Below the pieces are notes generated by a model. It did no database searches and was not told where the DNA came from. It saw only the letters and a list, made by a program, of their open reading frames with translations. Positions 9,961 to 22,660 of a stretch of DNA of 64,000 bases are shown piece by piece. This DNA comes from Typhlomys cinereus. Its lineage: Eukaryota; Chordata; Mammalia; Rodentia; Platacanthomyidae. How positions within the stretch are numbered: position 1 is the first letter of the stretch; the number at the start of each line of letters is the position of its first letter. The stretch is taken from the NCBI GenBank assembly GCA_023101885.1, contig JALPQD010000137.1:248001-312000 (forward strand), in the 5' to 3' direction. Both the position numbers and the translations under genes were made by a program.

Positions 9961-12487
9961 CAACTGACTTCAGATATGGGCTGATGATCAGTCATTAGTC
10001 TATTTAAAAGCATCAAAGCAAGTTTGGATCTTCTCTTTTTCATGGGATACAAAGGATGCCTGTCAGAACTTGAGCGACAACTGACAGAAGCTAATTGTGA
10101 TTTGTAGAAAAGTTTCTTAAAACAAAGTTGGAGACTTCATAAAATCCCTGAGAAGGCTAAAGAACCAGGTTTAGAGGCTAGAACTCTAGAAGCATGTTCT
10201 CCATGATGAACTTGACCCTTTCATTTGCTCTGCTTTAGTTTCAGCACCAATGATTAGACTCATTGGTCTCAGAAAGACATCTGATGGGTGTATCGAAGCC
10301 ACAGGGAGACTGAGACAATGAACTCCCCACCCCCAGTACAACAGGCAGGTCTAAGAGTGGCAGGAAGCACAGCATGGCCCACATTCTCCACAAATGTGCA
10401 GCCATGAAGTTTCACTTGCTCCTGGCTCAGGATATGTGCTGAGCTGTGGGCACTGATCCAATACGCCTAGTTATACAGATCAAAGGCTCTACCCAAGTCC
10501 TCTAAATACTTTGTAGCTTTGCAGCTGATTTTGTATTTCACCATTAGATGCTTTAGCTCAACCATCTAGAAAATTAATGGAATACTATCTACCAAATGTG
10601 AGAATCAGCAGTAACAGTAATGTATTTTGAAGTCCTCGGATAAAAGGCAGCCCAAAATTTCACCGTGCCATTATTTAAAATTGATGATTTCTAATGAAAA
10701 TGCTAAGTTCAAAGGGCTCGATGGCTTCTCGGGATGCAAAATGGGCACTGCTGGTATATGAGCTCAATAAACCCGTCCTGAAGATGCTTGCCTGAGTCCT
10801 CTTCCCGTTCCTCCGTGAACATTAGAAGGCAGAAATACACAGGCACGTAATGGGGGTAATCAGTCAAGATGTGTGAGCTTATTATTTTGGCTGCTTTCAC
10901 AGTTGGAGCTTCTGAAGCTAATCACAGACCTTTTGCAAAGTTCACTGGGTTGGCCTTTCTAATTCATCCTCATCCTTGAGGTAGGTTAAGAAGCAGACAC
11001 TGAAGATGAAGCCCCCAACATCACCAGGTACCCCTGAGTTATTCAGGTGAAAGAATCACATGCAGAGCCACACATTTCTTCTTCTTGTGGGATCTGCTAT
11101 ATTTCCCAATAGGATAGTATTTACAAATGATTTCTTCTCGTGACTTTCCTTTCTTTTCTGGTTCTTTTTTAAAAAAAACATTGTAGCTATATTAATGATA
11201 AATTTATTTGTTTTCATCGCTTGCTATCTCCCTCCCTTCTGTCCCACCCTTTACCCCCTTTAATGTTTCCCCCCTCTCCTATATCAGGGAACTTTGCAGG
11301 GTTTAAGGGGGCCGGCAGGAATCTAACTATGGGACCATATGGGACCATCTCCTTGGGACCATAGGAGAAAGCAATGACCACGGTATCCCTGGCTCATATT
11401 AAGTCAGCCATACCCATGAACTCAATACACCAGTGTCTACTTCCACTAGGGCCTCCACAAAACCTGGCCCTTTAACATCTTTTCTATTCTTTTTTAAAAG
11501 AGCAGTGGGCTGGACTTTCTTCTTCACTAACACTGCCAGTCTACTCTTTGGCACTGACTTCCCAGCCCCAGCCCCTCATGCTTGCTCAACCTCTGGCCCA
11601 CCCCTTCTTTCATGCATTGTTCTCTACTCCAGAAGTGCCTTGTGGATCCTCACTTTATGTGAACTCTTTCTTCCCACCCATCCCTTAAGGCTCAGGACTT
11701 TTGCTTTCCTAACTGGACTTTCTGACAGGGGCAGAGCTAGGTGACTCTTTTCTTTCTGGTTTGCAGAAAGCTCACGTCACTTCCCTTTCCTTCTTTCCTC
11801 TCATCACTGGAACAGATGCCTGGCTGAATGTCCCTGTGAGAGATGACAGTTCTGCAAGCAACCTGACTCACAGTAGGACCTCCCGTCCTACTGAAATGAT
11901 GCTTCATGCTGAGTGTGATGGGTTCTCTCTGTCTGCCAGTAAAAAGGACATGTGAAGAGATAAACACGGAGGCACGGACGTCATGCTGCTCCAGCTGAGC
12001 GCCACTCAGCCTGGGAAAAAACTAGATAGAGCCTACGGATTCCAGGACACACAGGCTGATCTGGTGGCAAACTTATTCTAAGGAAAAAAGAGCCAACCCC
12101 CTCCCCATTTTTTTTAAGCAGTCATTAAATGCAGGTGCTCAGAAGGTTTCCTAGAGCTGAGTCTGGCTTCTGATCAGCCAGTGATTGACTGTGACAAGAG
12201 AGAGAAAGGCACAAAAGCCTCCCCGGACACCATAGAAATTACAGTGGAGTGGCCATAGACCGAGAGGATGCTGGAAGGAGATTGAGTATTTATTAAAATA
12301 TCTTTTGTCAGCCAGATTTATTTTCGTCTTTCTTCATAAGATGTGATAGTTTTGCATCAGCGCATCTAAATGAAATAATTTGCTAAAGGTCAAATGCAAT
12401 TCCCTCCAGTCAGTTTTCATTTACCTTCTAATTAATAACTAAATGTTCATACATACATTAGCCCAAGGCTCATGCATAAAATAATAA
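9961..12487. other. Intergenic, no supported gene
   Basis: Unique sequence with one L2-like remnant (11560-11735). A near repeat-free AT-rich block at 12260-12480 might be a conserved element. Confidence 0.55.
11560..11735 (+). mobile_element. L2-like remnant
   Basis: CCCACCCATCCCTTAAGGCTCAGG-type sequence, in pieces, followed by GGACTTTCTGACAGGG resembles the L2 'catccttcaagactcag...' region. Confidence 0.4.
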
Positions 12488-12650
12488 CCACCATTTATTG
12501 AACACCTATTATGTTCCAGGCCTTTTGCATGCATTATCTCAAGTTCTTACAACCCCAGAAGGTAGGGATGCCCCTTTAATAGAGTCAGAAGATGATGCCT
12601 AGATAGGCTCTGTACTTTGCCCTTGGTCATGCAAATTACTGTCTCAAGAT
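12488..12650 (-). mobile_element. MIR remnant
   Basis: CATTTATTGAACACCTATTA, ATGTTCCAGGCC, then CATTATCTCAAGTTCTTACA and GCCCTTGGTCATGCAAATTA are complements of the MIR 3' and core parts. Confidence 0.75.
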
Positions 12651-13145
12651 GAATGAATGCTCCATGCTTTCTCATGCCATGCTGTAAGGCAGCTGCTTCC
12701 TGCAAGAGTTTGATGCCTGTGCCATCTGCTGTGCCTGTCGGGCAGAGAAATGAAAGGTCACTGTGCAGACAAACCTCTGACTTCTCAAGTTGAGCATCTC
12801 CCCGAAAAGGAGTGGAGGGGGGGTTGAGTCATCCAGAGCTTGTAGCCCTTGATTAGTATCCTGTGTTTGTCTGGGAGGGGGCGGGATGCTATCAGTGCAC
12901 AGTTCCTCTTCAATTTAGCTTTCTTTTGTTTCTTCCCAAATGAGGGAAGGTTACAGGTGAATCACAGAGCACTCTTGGCGCCGGGCTATGGATCTGGACA
13001 TGCCTTACCTGGCAGAGTGGGCGCTGCAGCCACACCCTGATTTTAGAGTTCAGGCATTAGCATAGCAGCTTCAAGTCTATCACCAGGCAGCACTTCCAAA
13101 GAGGTGCACAGAGTGTCTGGCGCACAGGAGATAAAACGCTTCTGA

Positions 13146-13305
13146 AGATGCTGTGGTGGCGCCCCACCCCCTCCAGGAATCCCAGCACTTGGGAAGCAAG
13201 TGGAGCAGGAGTTCAAGGTCACCATTCAAGGCAGCTTTGCAAGATCAAGGCCAGCCGGAGCTATGTTGACACTCTGCCTCAAAAAACCAAAAAAGACAAA
13301 AAACG
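13146..13305 (+). mobile_element. B1 SINE
   Basis: Contains GTGGTGGCGC, AATCCCAGCACTTGGGAAGC, GGAGTTCAAGGTCACC and the end CTCTGCCTCAAAAAACC. 7SL-derived rodent B1 with moderate divergence. Confidence 0.9.
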
Positions 13306-13569
13306 TAATTCATCAGTAAAGAAAAGTGAAAAAGGGGAAAAACCTTATATTTAAAAATAAAAGTAATAAAATAAGTTTACTTCTGTTGTTCTTCGATCTG
13401 CTTCCTTGCTCCTATTTCTACATGCTTCTTGGACTATGAAGTTACTGTAAAGCAGGCAGCTTCCAAAGCCACTGCTTCCCTTCCCTTTACATTGAATTCT
13501 GTGTCAGATTTGGAAAAAGTATCTAAATTACTTTTCATTCTACGTCTCTCTTACCTCTCTCACATTGTC

Positions 13570-13682
13570 TTTCTTTTTTGTTTTGCTTGTTTTTGAGACA
13601 GGATTTCTGGACTTATTGCTCCTCCTGCTTACACAGCCGGAGTGCTGGAATTGCAGCCATGTGCCTCCATACCTGCCCTTAA
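13570..13682 (-). mobile_element. B1 SINE fragment
   Basis: TTTTTGAGACAGGATTTCTG and CCGGAGTGCTGGAATTGCAG and ATGTGCCTCCATACCTGCCC are the complement of B1, lacking its centre. Confidence 0.8.
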
Positions 13683-15204
13683 GTCTCTTTAATATTTTGT
13701 GTGTGAAAAAGCAAGGTGAGCTTTGAAACACCTACTGAGTGGTTAGTTGACATTATGGCTCACATCACCTTCTCAGCATTTGCTTTTCATTGTCCCTTTC
13801 TGTTCCAGCTCCAGGCCATTATGTGCGTCATAAATTATCTGAATAATTTTCAAAGTGAGATGCGATTCACCGACATCACCTACAATCTTCTGCTTGCTCA
13901 AATATAGGTTTCTCCTAACTCTACACTCGCCAATCTAGACTACCTAAGTTCTGATACATATAAAGTTTTCGAGAATCCCTCTTGAGATGGAAAAAAAATA
14001 GAATGTAGATTTTTAAAACCACCCTTAGAAGTGCTCTTTTTTTTTTTTTTTATTGTCTATATGTGTGTATGTTGCTGGAGGTGGTCATGTGATGTGCGTG
14101 CCTACTGAGCGTTATTCCTTAGAAGCCTGTCTACCTGGTTTAGAATCAGAGCTTTATCAACTGAGTTATCTTCCCAGAATCAAATGTAACTCTTAAAACA
14201 GAAGGAAAAAAAAAAAAACCCACAGAAAACAATGCTCAACTTGTAAAAAAAAATACACTAATATACTATCAAAAGTGTGTTCAAGGTAAAACTCCTTTGC
14301 TCACTGGTCATTATCCATCACTATTTAAAGATAACTTCTAACTCTCCTTTAAGTAAAAGTTAGAGATTTTCAATTACTGCAAAGGGTTTGAAAATCTGTC
14401 TCCAGATTTCTCCTCACAAGTTGCTGGCAGCCTTTCTCGCTCTGTATCTTTTCCTGGAAACCTTTTGCATTTTGACCTCCCTGTGAGGTCTCATCACCTG
14501 GCCAAAGTTCAACTGGTCTTTTTCCTCAGAAAGTGCAGCTTTTATGAATAACTTTTATGACTAAAAGTTCCCGGCTGTCTTCTTGTTTCCTGTGTTTGGT
14601 TATTCTGAAAGCAAGAAAGAGGGGGGGGGGGGAAATCCTTTGTAAATTTATGTAAAGTTAAGACTTAAAAAAAAGTGGAAGTTTTTTTTTTTCTTCTTGA
14701 AAACCAAGTCATATCTCTTCTTCAACTGCTTTGTGCAGAGGTGACTGATAAATAGTTTTGTTTAGGTAGATGATTTATTCTTTGACTAAATTAGCTACTA
14801 ACTAATCCTAGCTTCGTTTATGTCTTTCCACACTATTCTGACTATTGAACAAGCCAAATAAACTCTCAGGTATTTATGTAGTAGTTAGTTGACAGCTATT
14901 GAGGGCAATTTATTACGCTGATCTGCAAGGTACTTCTGCTTGGTTGTGTACAAATCATTGTTTCTACTTCCCCCCTTTTGATGAAGAAATTCGATAGTGG
15001 TTTGGTTTCATTTACAACTCCTGCTTATTGCAGATACAATTTCTGGCAATTATCATAGTGTGTCATTAGAATAAAAAATCATTTGAATATTTTATTGGTA
15101 GGCTACAGGAAGGGGCTGAATGCCACAATGAAATATTGCTTGCATAACTTGGCCATTAAGGATTATGACTTTGTATCAGTTGACCAATGATTCATTAATT
15201 CACC

Positions 15205-15290
15205 ATTTCAACAAACATATATTAAGGACCCATTCATTCTGTGTCATGTAGTGTTTCAGGTTCTGGGACAGAAAGAAATAGTATCTGAAA
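15205..15290 (-). mobile_element. L2/MIR-like remnant
   Basis: ACAAACATATATTAAGGACC and TAGTGTTTCAGGTTCTGGGA follow the complement of the L2/MIR 3' end. Confidence 0.4.
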
Positions 15291-15894
15291 CTAACTTCTC
15301 CAATTAGTAGAAGATGAGTTTAAGGCAATATCCATGGTGCAGATACAAGCACATTTCACTTACAGGAATGCTGGATGACTGTGGTTTGGGAATATGTCAC
15401 ATTCTCTCCCCTTCTCTGGGTTGTACTGTGCTGGAGATGCAGAAGAAAGTCTCGGTAGTTAAACCTGAAGCTTCTTATTATTTCTGATTCATCCATCCAA
15501 TTCACAAATTTAATGAGATTTGGAATTATCAGAAAGGCACTCATTAACCTATTGAGCTGCAGTGAGCATAAACCCTGGCTCATGTGCCCGAGGCCTGGCA
15601 AAGTACGTGGGGTGAGGTAACACTTTCTATTTCATTTGGCTTCCTAGAAGTCTACATCCCCGGCACCTAAATAGTCAGCCGTGTGTGAGAGGACCGTCAT
15701 TGGCTTTAGTCACTATAATCTGATGCTTCTGCTGTCAGCTTCTTCCCGGAACCTCCACATGCAACCTGCAATCACAGATAAATGTGACTCAAAGCCGGTG
15801 TGTGCTTTGCTTGGGGCCTATGCAGGGTTCTCTAGAGCCCTGACAACTTCTCTTAGCCATATCACTTTTGAAATGGTTATGCTTATATATAAAG

Positions 15895-15895
<1 letters not shown>

Positions 15896-15950
<55 letters not shown>
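15896..15950 (+). repeat. (CT)n microsatellite
   Basis: About 27 CT units with one TT interruption. Confidence 0.97.
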
Positions 15951-18074
15951 GCAGATACTCAGTAATCTGTCCTTGAGATTTTTTTTTTTTTTAAACAACA
16001 ACAACAACAACTCTTTCCATGTATAAGATAGGAGTTTGGTAGGGATTCCTATCCCAATTTTCCAGCCTTTTACTGCATCTAAATGAGGGAGAGAGAAAAG
16101 TAGGAGAGACACTTGGGGGCCAAGGGGTCTTTCCTCTGCTTGAATCCCTTATGTCACCTGCGTGACTTTAGCAGCCTCAGAGGCTTGTTTCTGCACTGGC
16201 CTCAATCTCGGGGCCACAGTTCCTTCCTCCCCACCCTGTGCAGCTGCTGCACCACTGGGTCCCTGTCACGCGCGGTGTCATCTGGGCTCCATCAGTCACA
16301 GCAGACCACTTCTGTCTGCCTCAGTCTAGACAAAGAAAAAGCCTGGGACTGAATGACACAATGGCCACAGGAGACCCATTTTTAAAACTCCTCTCCCATT
16401 CCTCGTTCATTCCTACCAATCATCATCTCTGGATGAATCTATGGTCGTGGCTCAACAATTTGGCTGCTTTTGAGAAGATAGTGGAGACTTCCCTCTTAAG
16501 GAATCTCCAGACTGTTTGGAAGGTACCAGAGTCGTGTTCTGAAACCTGCAACTCATTTTGAAGCAGCCAGAAACCCTGGCTCCGTTATAGACTCTCGTCC
16601 CCGAAATCCCCTTAAAGTAACACGGGATGGGGATGCTCCCTCACTCATGTATTGGGAGCGGGACTGAACCATGGCATTGTGAGCAGTGTTCCTTTGGGAA
16701 GGCTAGAAAATAGAACGCTGTGGCCTTCTCACATGGACACGTGCCCTGGCACGTCCCCTCTTGTACCGTGTCTTGAATTTGAGAGTCTACCTGTAAAATC
16801 TTTGCCCCAGCCTGGTTACACCACGGTAACTGGCAACGGCGATGGTGACCCCCTGCTGAGACCAGCAAATGGTGGGCAGCTGCATCATGTGTCAACTACA
16901 AGATCTGACCATCCAACAGCTGGACTAAGCCACTCGGACATGCGTGCAACACAGGTCTTCAAGAACGGCGGAGCAGAGCAAACAGAAAGCAGCACAGCCT
17001 TGTTATATTATTTTTTAATTAACATTTTATATAAAATATTTCCTATGACATACATTTTCAAGCCATATGGGGGTAGGGTTTTTGTTGTTTTCCCCTCTTT
17101 TCTTGTTTTCTGTTGTTTATCTGCAGCAGTAAAGGTGTTTAGTTAGAAGGTGTTTCATGAAACAGTGCTGTATAATTGAAAGAGAAAGCCTTCGGTCAAG
17201 CAGGCACACCTAGTTTCCAATACCAGACTCAGGCAGGTTTCTACCAAAACTCTATCAACAGAGAGCGTCATATAAATAATAAAATTACTTTGAATAAAAT
17301 TTAAGTGGGTCCTAGTTTTGAAAGCAGAAAAACATCTATTTCATTGTCTTTAAATAAAAGACACAAATTAACTTGAAGTCGGAGAGCAGCTTTGTACTAG
17401 CTGAATCAAACCTTATTTCAATAGAGGGAGTTCAAGATGCCTCACACATCTTGTTATGTTATTGCCCCTGTTCCTAACCACAGAGAGACCGCAAACCACC
17501 CAATGGCTTATGTTTCCATGATTCAATCAAGCCATGCCCTTGGCACCTGAAAGGAAGATTAACTAGATGCTAAAAATGTACTTTTGGAGTCCAATCTTAC
17601 TGCCAGGGATAGCTTCCAGGTACCCCGAAACTCCGCTGGGAGAAAACAGGCTACAATTCCAATTAAATACCATATTGAGTATTGTGGTCTCAGTGCACTC
17701 TATTTATTTAGTTTATAAGAATATTTGATAAGAGAAGTGCTAGGGTGGCAAAAAATTAATTAAAGTAAGAAAGAACAATCTTAGGAGAAAAGAGAGGTGG
17801 TTAAGAATCCATAAATGGGCTCTCCCCATACCTACCAACAATTAATTAGTCACTAATCCCTTTATTATTTGGAAATTAAGGATCTCTACACCCTAGATTA
17901 AAAAATAAGGTTATTATATTCTTCTTAAATGTCCAACTGGCACACAGATTGAAAGTCAATCTCTGAAATGGGTTCAAGTAGCACAGATCACATCACAATA
18001 TGGTTGAAAATTGTGAAGGAGATCTTGGGACTTTGGGATTGGGGATCTCTTCCCTTATCAAAATGCAGAGCATT

Positions 18075-18286
18075 GGGGGGCTGAAGAGGTGGCTCAGGGG
18101 TTAAGCCTCCGCCTTGCAGGCGGAAGGTCCTGAGTTCGTATCCTAGACCTCATGTATAGACACCGGGCGGAAGAGGGGGCGGCCTCCGTTTTTGGTCCTG
18201 GTAGGGCGGAGCCTGTGAATTCCGGGGCGGAGTAAACAAAGAGGAGGCGGTCCATGGTGGTCCCCGAATTCGCCCGTGGTTCTACA

Positions 18287-18343
<57 letters not shown>

Positions 18344-18371
18344 GTGCGCATACATGCACAATTGAATAAAA
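18075..18371 (+). mobile_element. B2-like tRNA-derived SINE, young GC-rich subfamily (copy 3)
   Basis: Flanked by a perfect 15-bp duplication AAAATGCAGAGCATT (18060-18074 and 18372-18386). It has a tRNA head (GGTGGCTCAGGGGTTAAG; CCTGAGTTCGTATCC), a GC-rich body with GGGCGGAGCCTGTGAATTCC, a (CA)n tract (about 18276-18341), then GCATACATGCACAATTGAA and an AATAAAAAAA tail. Perfect flanks imply a recent insertion. Confidence 0.92.
18276..18341 (+). repeat. (CA)n microsatellite in SINE copy 3
   Basis: CA repeat with one TA interruption. Part of the SINE tail. Confidence 0.97.
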
Positions 18372-18639
18372 AAAATGCAGAGCATTAAAATTCAGTTTCC
18401 CCCTACAGCATCTCGAGCATTTAGTTCAAGGGCAGAACATCTACAGCCATCTCTGTGGACGAAGAGCCAGGAGGAAACACTCACCATTACCACCCTGGGT
18501 TTCTGCATGAAATCCATACATTTATAACAGCCATGCTGAAGTATAAGTCACAAACTGTAGGCTTCACCCTGGATTACATTTTAACCCTATATAATTAAAC
18601 CAAGAAGAGGTCAAGACTCCCTTAGATTGAGAATGGATG

Positions 18640-18985
18640 GATAGAATTCTTTTCATGTGTATATGTATGTATTCGGTGCACGCACGTGTGCTTGTATGTG
18701 AGTGATCACGTATGTGTGTATGTACGTGCACACATGCAAGTGCATATACCTGTAGCAAACCTTATCTTTTTAAGAGTGGGTCTCTAATAAAACCCAGATC
18801 TCATGGATAGCCAAATTGCTTTGGGGGATCCCAGGCTTGTCCTTCCTAAGCTGGAATTACAGATGGACCACCATGCCACTCAGGTAATTTGCATGGGATC
18901 TGGGGATCCAAGTTCTGGCCCTTTTGCTTGTATGACAAATGCTTTAACCACTGCATGTATTTCCAGCCTGGAAAATGATGGACAG
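18640..18985 (-). mobile_element. B4/RSINE-type composite SINE
   Basis: A GT-rich leader (18650-18740) followed by TCTCTAATAAAACCCAGATC, AAGCTGGAATTACAGATGGA and GACAAATGCTTTAACCACTG, as in B4-type elements with a tRNA/ID end. Confidence 0.6.
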
Positions 18986-21900
18986 AAGTCTAACAGAGTC
19001 CACTCCTCCTCCAGGCCTAAGACCAAGTGTACTGTCCATTTGCATAGCTAGATGCTGCTGTTTTTCTCTTACCCGCTTGTTCTTTTCTGTGTTAGCATCT
19101 GAGCCTCTTTACCCAAAGTGATTTATAGCTGTGTTGTGACAGGTCTGCCCTGACACTGATGGAGTCCCTTATCTCCCTCCTGTATCCTCCCCGATGACAG
19201 TCACCCTCTCAGGTATCAATCAGAGCATCAGCTCTCCATTCCTGGGTGAGCCCGGGGCTGATAGAAGAGCATTCTGTCATCTTCATCTGTGCTGCCACCT
19301 GCCCTGCACGCAGCTTCATGGGTCTTTGCAAAGTGCGCAGGGAGAGGAATTACATGCATGGCCTCCAAGTGTGCCTGCCGTGGCTGGGAAAGATCCTATG
19401 GGATTCAAACAGATTAGGGCAATATCATTTCTGAAAGCCAGTAAAGGGGACATGTCCTTGAATCAGTTGGTCAACATCTCAGTCCTCATCAGTAGTCGGT
19501 GGGCATGGTGACAGCCCACCTGGCAACTTTCCCTCCTCCCTGCAGTCCTGTCCCCATAAACACCAGTGTGCAGTCCTCTTAACAGGTATTACCGTCACAG
19601 CGGTTGTAGAGAAGTCTGTGAAGAAGGCAAGTGAAGGACGCACAGCAGAGGGGAGACATAAAGATGCTAGATAAACACAAAGATGGGAGGGGGGCCTGAG
19701 GTAACCCAGCTGAAGGTTCCCCTGGGGAGAAAACACTGGAGCCCAAGAGAGCATAACAGAACTTTCGTCTAAGCCTGGCTTTTGAATTGGCCCCCGATGC
19801 AGTGACATTTTCTTTTTTGGCTGCTTTGAAAAAGGAAGAGAGGAGAAAATGTAGACGGTGACATTAAAGATGGATGGGGCTTAGACAAATTGAACAGCTT
19901 TGAAGGCTTCCCCAGTGTGGTGCAGGTCTCCGCGGTGCGCTTCTGGGAGACGCAGACTCTCTTCTTCCTAAGCCGGGAGAAAGCTGCATAATGAAATGGC
20001 AGCTTCCAGTCCCGCCCGCTACCCGGGAGGTTTAATATTTAACATTGTGCTGGCTGGCGATCGAGCTGGGCTTGGCTCATCCACTCTCAGTTGACATTTG
20101 CAACAGCATCTCTTGGAGGTGACAGCATCTCTTGGAGGTGAGAGGTTGGCACACAGGCAAAACCGCGTGCTGTGTTTTTGGGTCTGCTTGAGAAAGCACC
20201 TGTAGAAGCCTCTGTTTTAGGCATATCCCATGTGCCCTGGGGTCTCGTCTCTAATCTGGTGGAGAAGATTCCTTTGGGGATGATGTGTGTGTGTGTGGGG
20301 GGGGGTCCTGCAGATGAATGACACCAAGGGGCAGAAAAACCGATGAAGGAAGGACTAGTTACCCATACATCTCTGTGGGTGCTCCTGGCTTGCTTGCCAT
20401 TTATAGCCTACAAAGAAAAGGGAGATTAACAAGAGGAACGAGACAAAGATCTTCCATTGTTCTGAGTGGCAAGGCTATCAGGACCCTTAATCCCTTCAGT
20501 CATCCCCAAATGGACACTCTGTCACTTTGTAACTTAGTCTAGGGCAAATCTATCTTTACTGTGTTTTCTTCACCTTTGATGTTCCACAGCCCTTGGCCTA
20601 TTTTCAATGCTCCACCTGTGAGATCTGTGCCCATGTAAAGACCACTCACAAATTTAGAGGGAACTTGGGTACCCACAAGGATGAGGGCTGGGTTCATCTT
20701 CCAGGAAGCACATACACCCTTGACCAACCAGCCGCAAATTGTACAAGCAGCTACCCAAGAGCCTTTCTGCTTGAATGCCCTATGTAGGTGGCTAAGCTGA
20801 GTGGTGTCAGCCACAGAAAGAAGCCCACAGAGTATGTGGGTCAGATTGGCTTTGATTGGTTTCAGCTACCAGTGACCCCCTTTCTGACTCATAGAGCTGA
20901 ATTAACTTCTCCCACTTTTGCCATGCGACACAAATTGAAATGGTGAGGTGGCAGGCAGTGGCAGTTCAGGCTGCACTGAGGAGGGGGCCGTGGGGACCTT
21001 CCATCTTGTTAATACAACACTTCCTTATTTGATGGGAGCTGAGAACTTGCATGGAATGAATTTCTCCCTAGCAATCATTTACCAGTGCACTATGACCTGT
21101 GTGTTTTTGCTGTGCTACGCATTCCCAGACTTCAGCAGTGGCTCGTCAGCACCTAGGGAAAACGAATTGGCCATGACCCATCTCTCTCAGCGATGCCCTC
21201 CCCAGCTGCCGTTCCTCTGGGTTGAGGGAAGGAGTAGGTGGGGCCACTCCTGGGGGCAGCCGTGGTCGCCTCCAGGGCTGTGATGCGAATCCAGATCCAT
21301 CTCACAGGCAAATCAGCCCAGGTGTGCCAAGTCTGCACCGCTCTTGCTCTGTTAAGCCCCAGTGTTCTGTTCAAACGGCTCCACAGTGGCCTCTGCCTTT
21401 GCGCCTGTTGTTCGGGCAGCACTGGGAGCTGCTCGGGTGGCTTCTTTCTTTGAGAAGACAGAAGAGCACATGGCGGTACAATTAGGCATCTGGGAACCCC
21501 CCGGGATTCCTTCCAACTCTAGGGTGAAGAGCCGCTGATGGCGGGTTCTGGCTATCGTCTGAGTCATCCTAGTGAGCTTTACCATCTGCAGCTGTAATTC
21601 TAGACACGTGGTCAATTGTAAGAAGCAGTTTATAACCAGTTTTTATTGCATTTCTGGATCATGTTGATTAAACTACAGATGGGAAACCCAACCAAGATTT
21701 CTAATTTCAACCTCTTCACTGAGGGGGTGAGAGAGGGGTGAGGGTGCCACTTTGTGCTCTTCTCTGTGGTTGAGCCTGTAATTAAGGCAGACACTCTTCC
21801 CTGGACCTTCTACCACTGTTGCATACGTTCATTCTTAGCAGACCATAAGGACTTTTTGTTTGGGAAATTGAATTCTGGGAAGACTGTAGAAGCCCATGGT

Positions 21901-22019
21901 CTAGAGGAAACTTCTCAGATAGAAAACCCAAGAAGCCTAAATTGAACCTGAATTTCAGATAAATGATGGATTAATAAGCTTAGTCTAAGTATGTCCTATG
22001 GGACATCTTTAAAAGATTT
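18986..22019. other. Intergenic, repeat-poor
   Basis: Three kilobases without an identifiable transposon, with locally raised GC at 19900-20100 and 20940-21480. Overlapping ORFs at 21150-21615 on both strands look like GC-driven chance frames. Confidence 0.5.
20103..20140 (+). repeat. Perfect 19-bp tandem duplication
   Basis: ACAGCATCTCTTGGAGGTG occurs twice in a row (20103-20121, 20122-20140). Confidence 0.97.
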
Positions 22020-22180
22020 TTTTTAAAAGTGGTAAGATCCATCAATGCAACTTGTATCATTTGAACTATTTCAAAGCATACAATTTCAGTGGCACTAAGG
22101 ATCTTAGTTACAATGTTGTGTGGCTATTACCCATTTCCAGAACTTTCTTAACATGCCAATCTCTGTACCTTTGAATAATA
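22020..22180 (-). mobile_element. Ancient L1 (L1M-type) 3' end, second copy, part 1
   Basis: AATTTCAGTGGCACTAAGGA and GTTACAATGTTGTGTGGCTA and CCATTTCCAGAACTTTCTTA match the same L1 3' landmarks seen at 3012. Continued at 23450, 23880 and 24575. Confidence 0.7.
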
Positions 22181-22539
22181 ACTTCTTATTCTAGACTTAA
22201 GCAGAGGAACCTTTCATAATTGTGAGCAGAGGCGAATGCAGAGAACTGTGATTGCACGCAATGCCAAGAATAAGGAGGCTGAGACTTTGGTTGGTGCATG
22301 GTCCCCTCTGTGGAAGAGGGGAAGGGGTGGAGAATGGAAAGAATGTAAGAGCCAGAAGACAGGGGAAAAGATGCTGTGCTTCCAAAATGATATAGCTATG
22401 ACAATATGAGCCCACAGCAGAGGTGACACTAAACTTTTTTTTTTTTTAATTCTTCCTCCTTTATTTGTGTGGAATTGGTCAGGATGATGATAAGATAACA
22501 AAGAAGTCTTTGACCTAGAAACGTGATAATTGTTGAGAT

Positions 22540-22660
22540 GCTTTGTAGGAACGCAAATTCCTGGTTCTCACTCTAAACCTGTTGCCTTTAAATTTGTGAG
22601 AGTGGAGCCCAGGAATCTGTTTTGGCATAATCTCCACAGGGTAAACAAGATATTGATATG
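22540..22660 (-). mobile_element. MER5-like hAT fossil
   Basis: GAACGCAAATTCCTGG and GAGCCCAGGAATCTGTTTTG resemble the complement of MER5A (small non-autonomous hAT-Charlie elements). Confidence 0.45.

Larger units (their letters stand above)
13690..18059. other. Intergenic, mostly unique, possible conserved blocks
   Basis: Includes two repeat-free AT-rich blocks (about 14390-14600 and 14700-14960), a (CT)n tract and an L2/MIR piece. ORFs at 16238 and 16652 are not recognisable as protein families. Confidence 0.5.

Noticed and set aside
18080..18150. tRNA-like sequence
   Set aside because: A and B boxes belong to the head of a SINE; no cloverleaf that could work as a tRNA gene. The same applies to the other SINE heads.
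18094..18385. Val/Cys-repeat open frames
   Set aside because: Translated CA/GT repeat plus SINE body. The same applies to frames at 42822, 53431 and 54376.
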